Of a DNA stretch of 64,000 nt, positions 63,043-64,000 are shown one piece after another; position 1 is the stretch's first letter, and each line of letters starts with the position of its first letter. The position numbers and the translations under genes are program-made. The notes beneath the pieces were generated by a model. That model did no database searches. It saw only the letters and a program-made list of their open reading frames with translations, and was not told where the DNA came from. This stretch comes from Vulcanisaeta moutnovskia 768-28 (GTDB taxonomy: Archaea > Thermoproteota > Thermoprotei > Thermoproteales > Thermocladiaceae): positions 62,001 to 126,000 of the forward strand of contig NC_015151.1 in assembly GCF_000190315.1 (NCBI RefSeq), in the 5' to 3' direction.

Positions 63043-63513
63043 ATGCAGAGACTCAGGTTCAGGAAGGTTGCCGTCGGTGGAACATTCGATACACTCCATA
63101 CGGGACATACGGCATTGCTATTCACGGCACTTAATTATGGGCGCAAGGTGCTTGTTGGCGTTACGAGCGATGAATTTGCCCAGGCCTATAAGACGTACAA
63201 GGTGAAACCATTAAAGATCAGGTTCCTTAACCTAAGGAGTCTAATTAAGGAGTTGGGCAGTAATGACCGTGATGTGATAATTGACGTTATTAATGATCCA
63301 TACGGCCCAACAATTGTTGATCCAACGATTGATGCAATAGTGGTAAGCCTAGAGACCTTGTCCAGGGCTATTGAGATAAATAACCTTAGGAGAGAGAGGG
63401 GGTTACGACCTCTATACATTATTGCTGTTCCAATAATTAAGGATGGACTTGGGAATAAAGTATCAAGTACACTTATTAGGGATAGGACAGGTACTAAGGA
63501 GCTAGGTGACTAG
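63043..63513 (+). CDS. coaD: Archaeal phosphopantetheine adenylyltransferase
   Basis: The 156-residue nucleotidyltransferase forms dephospho-CoA from 4'-phosphopantetheine and ATP. The catalytic VAVGGTFDTLHTGHTALLF carries the HxGH motif (H-T-G-H), and STLIRDRTGTKEL near the C-terminus is the ISST(x)IR-like motif. The sequence matches the archaeal/eukaryal form rather than bacterial CoaD. The start is ATG 63043. It converges on the M28 peptidase gene with a 12 bp overlap. Confidence 0.9.
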   Translation: MQRLRFRKVAVGGTFDTLHTGHTALLFTALNYGRKVLVGVTSDEFAQAYKTYKVKPLKIRFLNLRSLIKELGSNDRDVIIDVINDPYGPTIVDPTIDAIVVSLETLSRAIEINNLRRERGLRPLYIIAVPIIKDGLGNKVSSTLIRDRTGTKELGD

Positions 63514-64000
63514 GTTTATATTCATGTCCTCAGCCAATGACTCTATCACTTGGGATATGTATTGGCTTAGTTGTCTCACGTTTCTTATGGTGCTTGTGTC
63601 CATTATGACCTTTCCGGTACCCATTTCCTCAACCCTGAGCGGTACCTGGCTTATGTCATTAATGTTTATGAACCTCCTCACGTAGGATAATATTGAGTTC
63701 GTGTATATAGTCTTCACTGAACCATCACGCCTATACTCAACCAGGTACTTAGAAAGTAAGTACTTAACAAGCCTGTATGTATCCCAATCCTCCTTAAGCT
63801 CAATACCCAAGCCCACACTTATTATATCCCTATTTAATACGGATATGTATGGGGATGGCGTTAAATCATTAGTTAATAAATAATTAAGTAATTGACCCGC
63901 AGTCTTAAAGGCCGAGTCAATATCCCGTTGACTAGCCTTGTCCTCAGTATCCCTGTCTGTATGATAAACATCCCAGTAATAATCAAGACTTGATAATGTC
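63502..64000 (-). CDS. M28 family metallopeptidase, C-terminal part
   Basis: The frame is open across the window edge, so only the last 165 or so residues are present. YHTDRDTEDKASQRDID and the following helix SAFKTAGQLLNYLLTN match the C-terminal M28 zinc-peptidase segment (HTxxD with the last metal ligand). The remaining 100 residues form a C-terminal extension (DWDTYRLVKYLLSKY, FININDISQVPLRVEEM). The catalytic core lies beyond 64000. The methionine-like GTG at 63816 is internal, not the start. Confidence 0.65.
   Translation of the reverse strand, partial: TLSSLDYYWDVYHTDRDTEDKASQRDIDSAFKTAGQLLNYLLTNDLTPSPYISVLNRDIISVGLGIELKEDWDTYRLVKYLLSKYLVEYRRDGSVKTIYTNSILSYVRRFININDISQVPLRVEEMGTGKVIMDTSTIRNVRQLSQYISQVIESLAEDMNINLVT

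Overview
The window looks like a chromosome segment of a hyperthermophilic crenarchaeon of the order Thermoproteales, with a Vulcanisaeta- or Caldivirga-like organism the best guess. Archaeal markers are ribosomal proteins uL24 and eS4, a geranylgeranyl-reductase family protein, an AbrB-PhoU fusion, an MptE-type pterin kinase, an intron-bearing tRNA-Leu(CAG), and many leaderless genes with a TATA box about 26-30 nt before the start codon. A PaREP1 protein, a DUF3782 protein and degenerate aspartyl-protease-like genes point to Thermoproteales. The genus is inferred from gene content, not from any search.

Positions 1-17.7 kb form an accessory surface-glycan island. It holds two DUF2079 membrane proteins (one a fused and truncated remnant), four glycosyltransferases, an FkbM methyltransferase, RmlB, RmlA and a flippase. 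Decaying material lies between them: an N-truncated TnpB abutting a carbamoyltransferase fragment, two frameshifted aspartyl-protease-like pseudogenes with tiny upstream ORFs, a frameshifted membrane coiled-coil gene, and a PD-(D/E)XK protein with a tryptophan-periodic coiled coil.

Positions 17.8-46.9 kb are mostly core genes: ThyX, an Opp/Dpp-type ABC transporter operon whose binding-protein gene is split by a frameshift, acetyl-CoA synthetase, a TusA-like protein, an M1 aminopeptidase with HEAT repeats, uL24-eS4, MptE, SHMT, DNA ligase, a PfkB kinase, a sugar nucleotidyltransferase next to a tandem pair of coiled-coil paralogues, a divergent pair of metal transporters with possible operators, and a membrane GT2.

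Positions 46.9-64 kb carry the geranylgeranyl reductase, a TRAM protein with no standard start codon, a candidate C/D-box sRNA, a PPP phosphatase and a P-loop ATPase. They also carry a coherent glycerol/acylglycerol/glycerophosphodiester catabolic region (glycerol kinase, MFS transporter, GDPD, G3P dehydrogenase, CoxG-like protein, monoacylglycerol-lipase-like hydrolase). The segment ends with an aminotransferase, a GC-rich structured RNA candidate, tRNA-Leu, a METTL5-like methylase, AbrB-PhoU, archaeal CoaD and an M28 peptidase cut by the window edge. No gap without a gene or RNA exceeds about 300 bp. I saw no CRISPR array, rRNA or complete insertion sequence.
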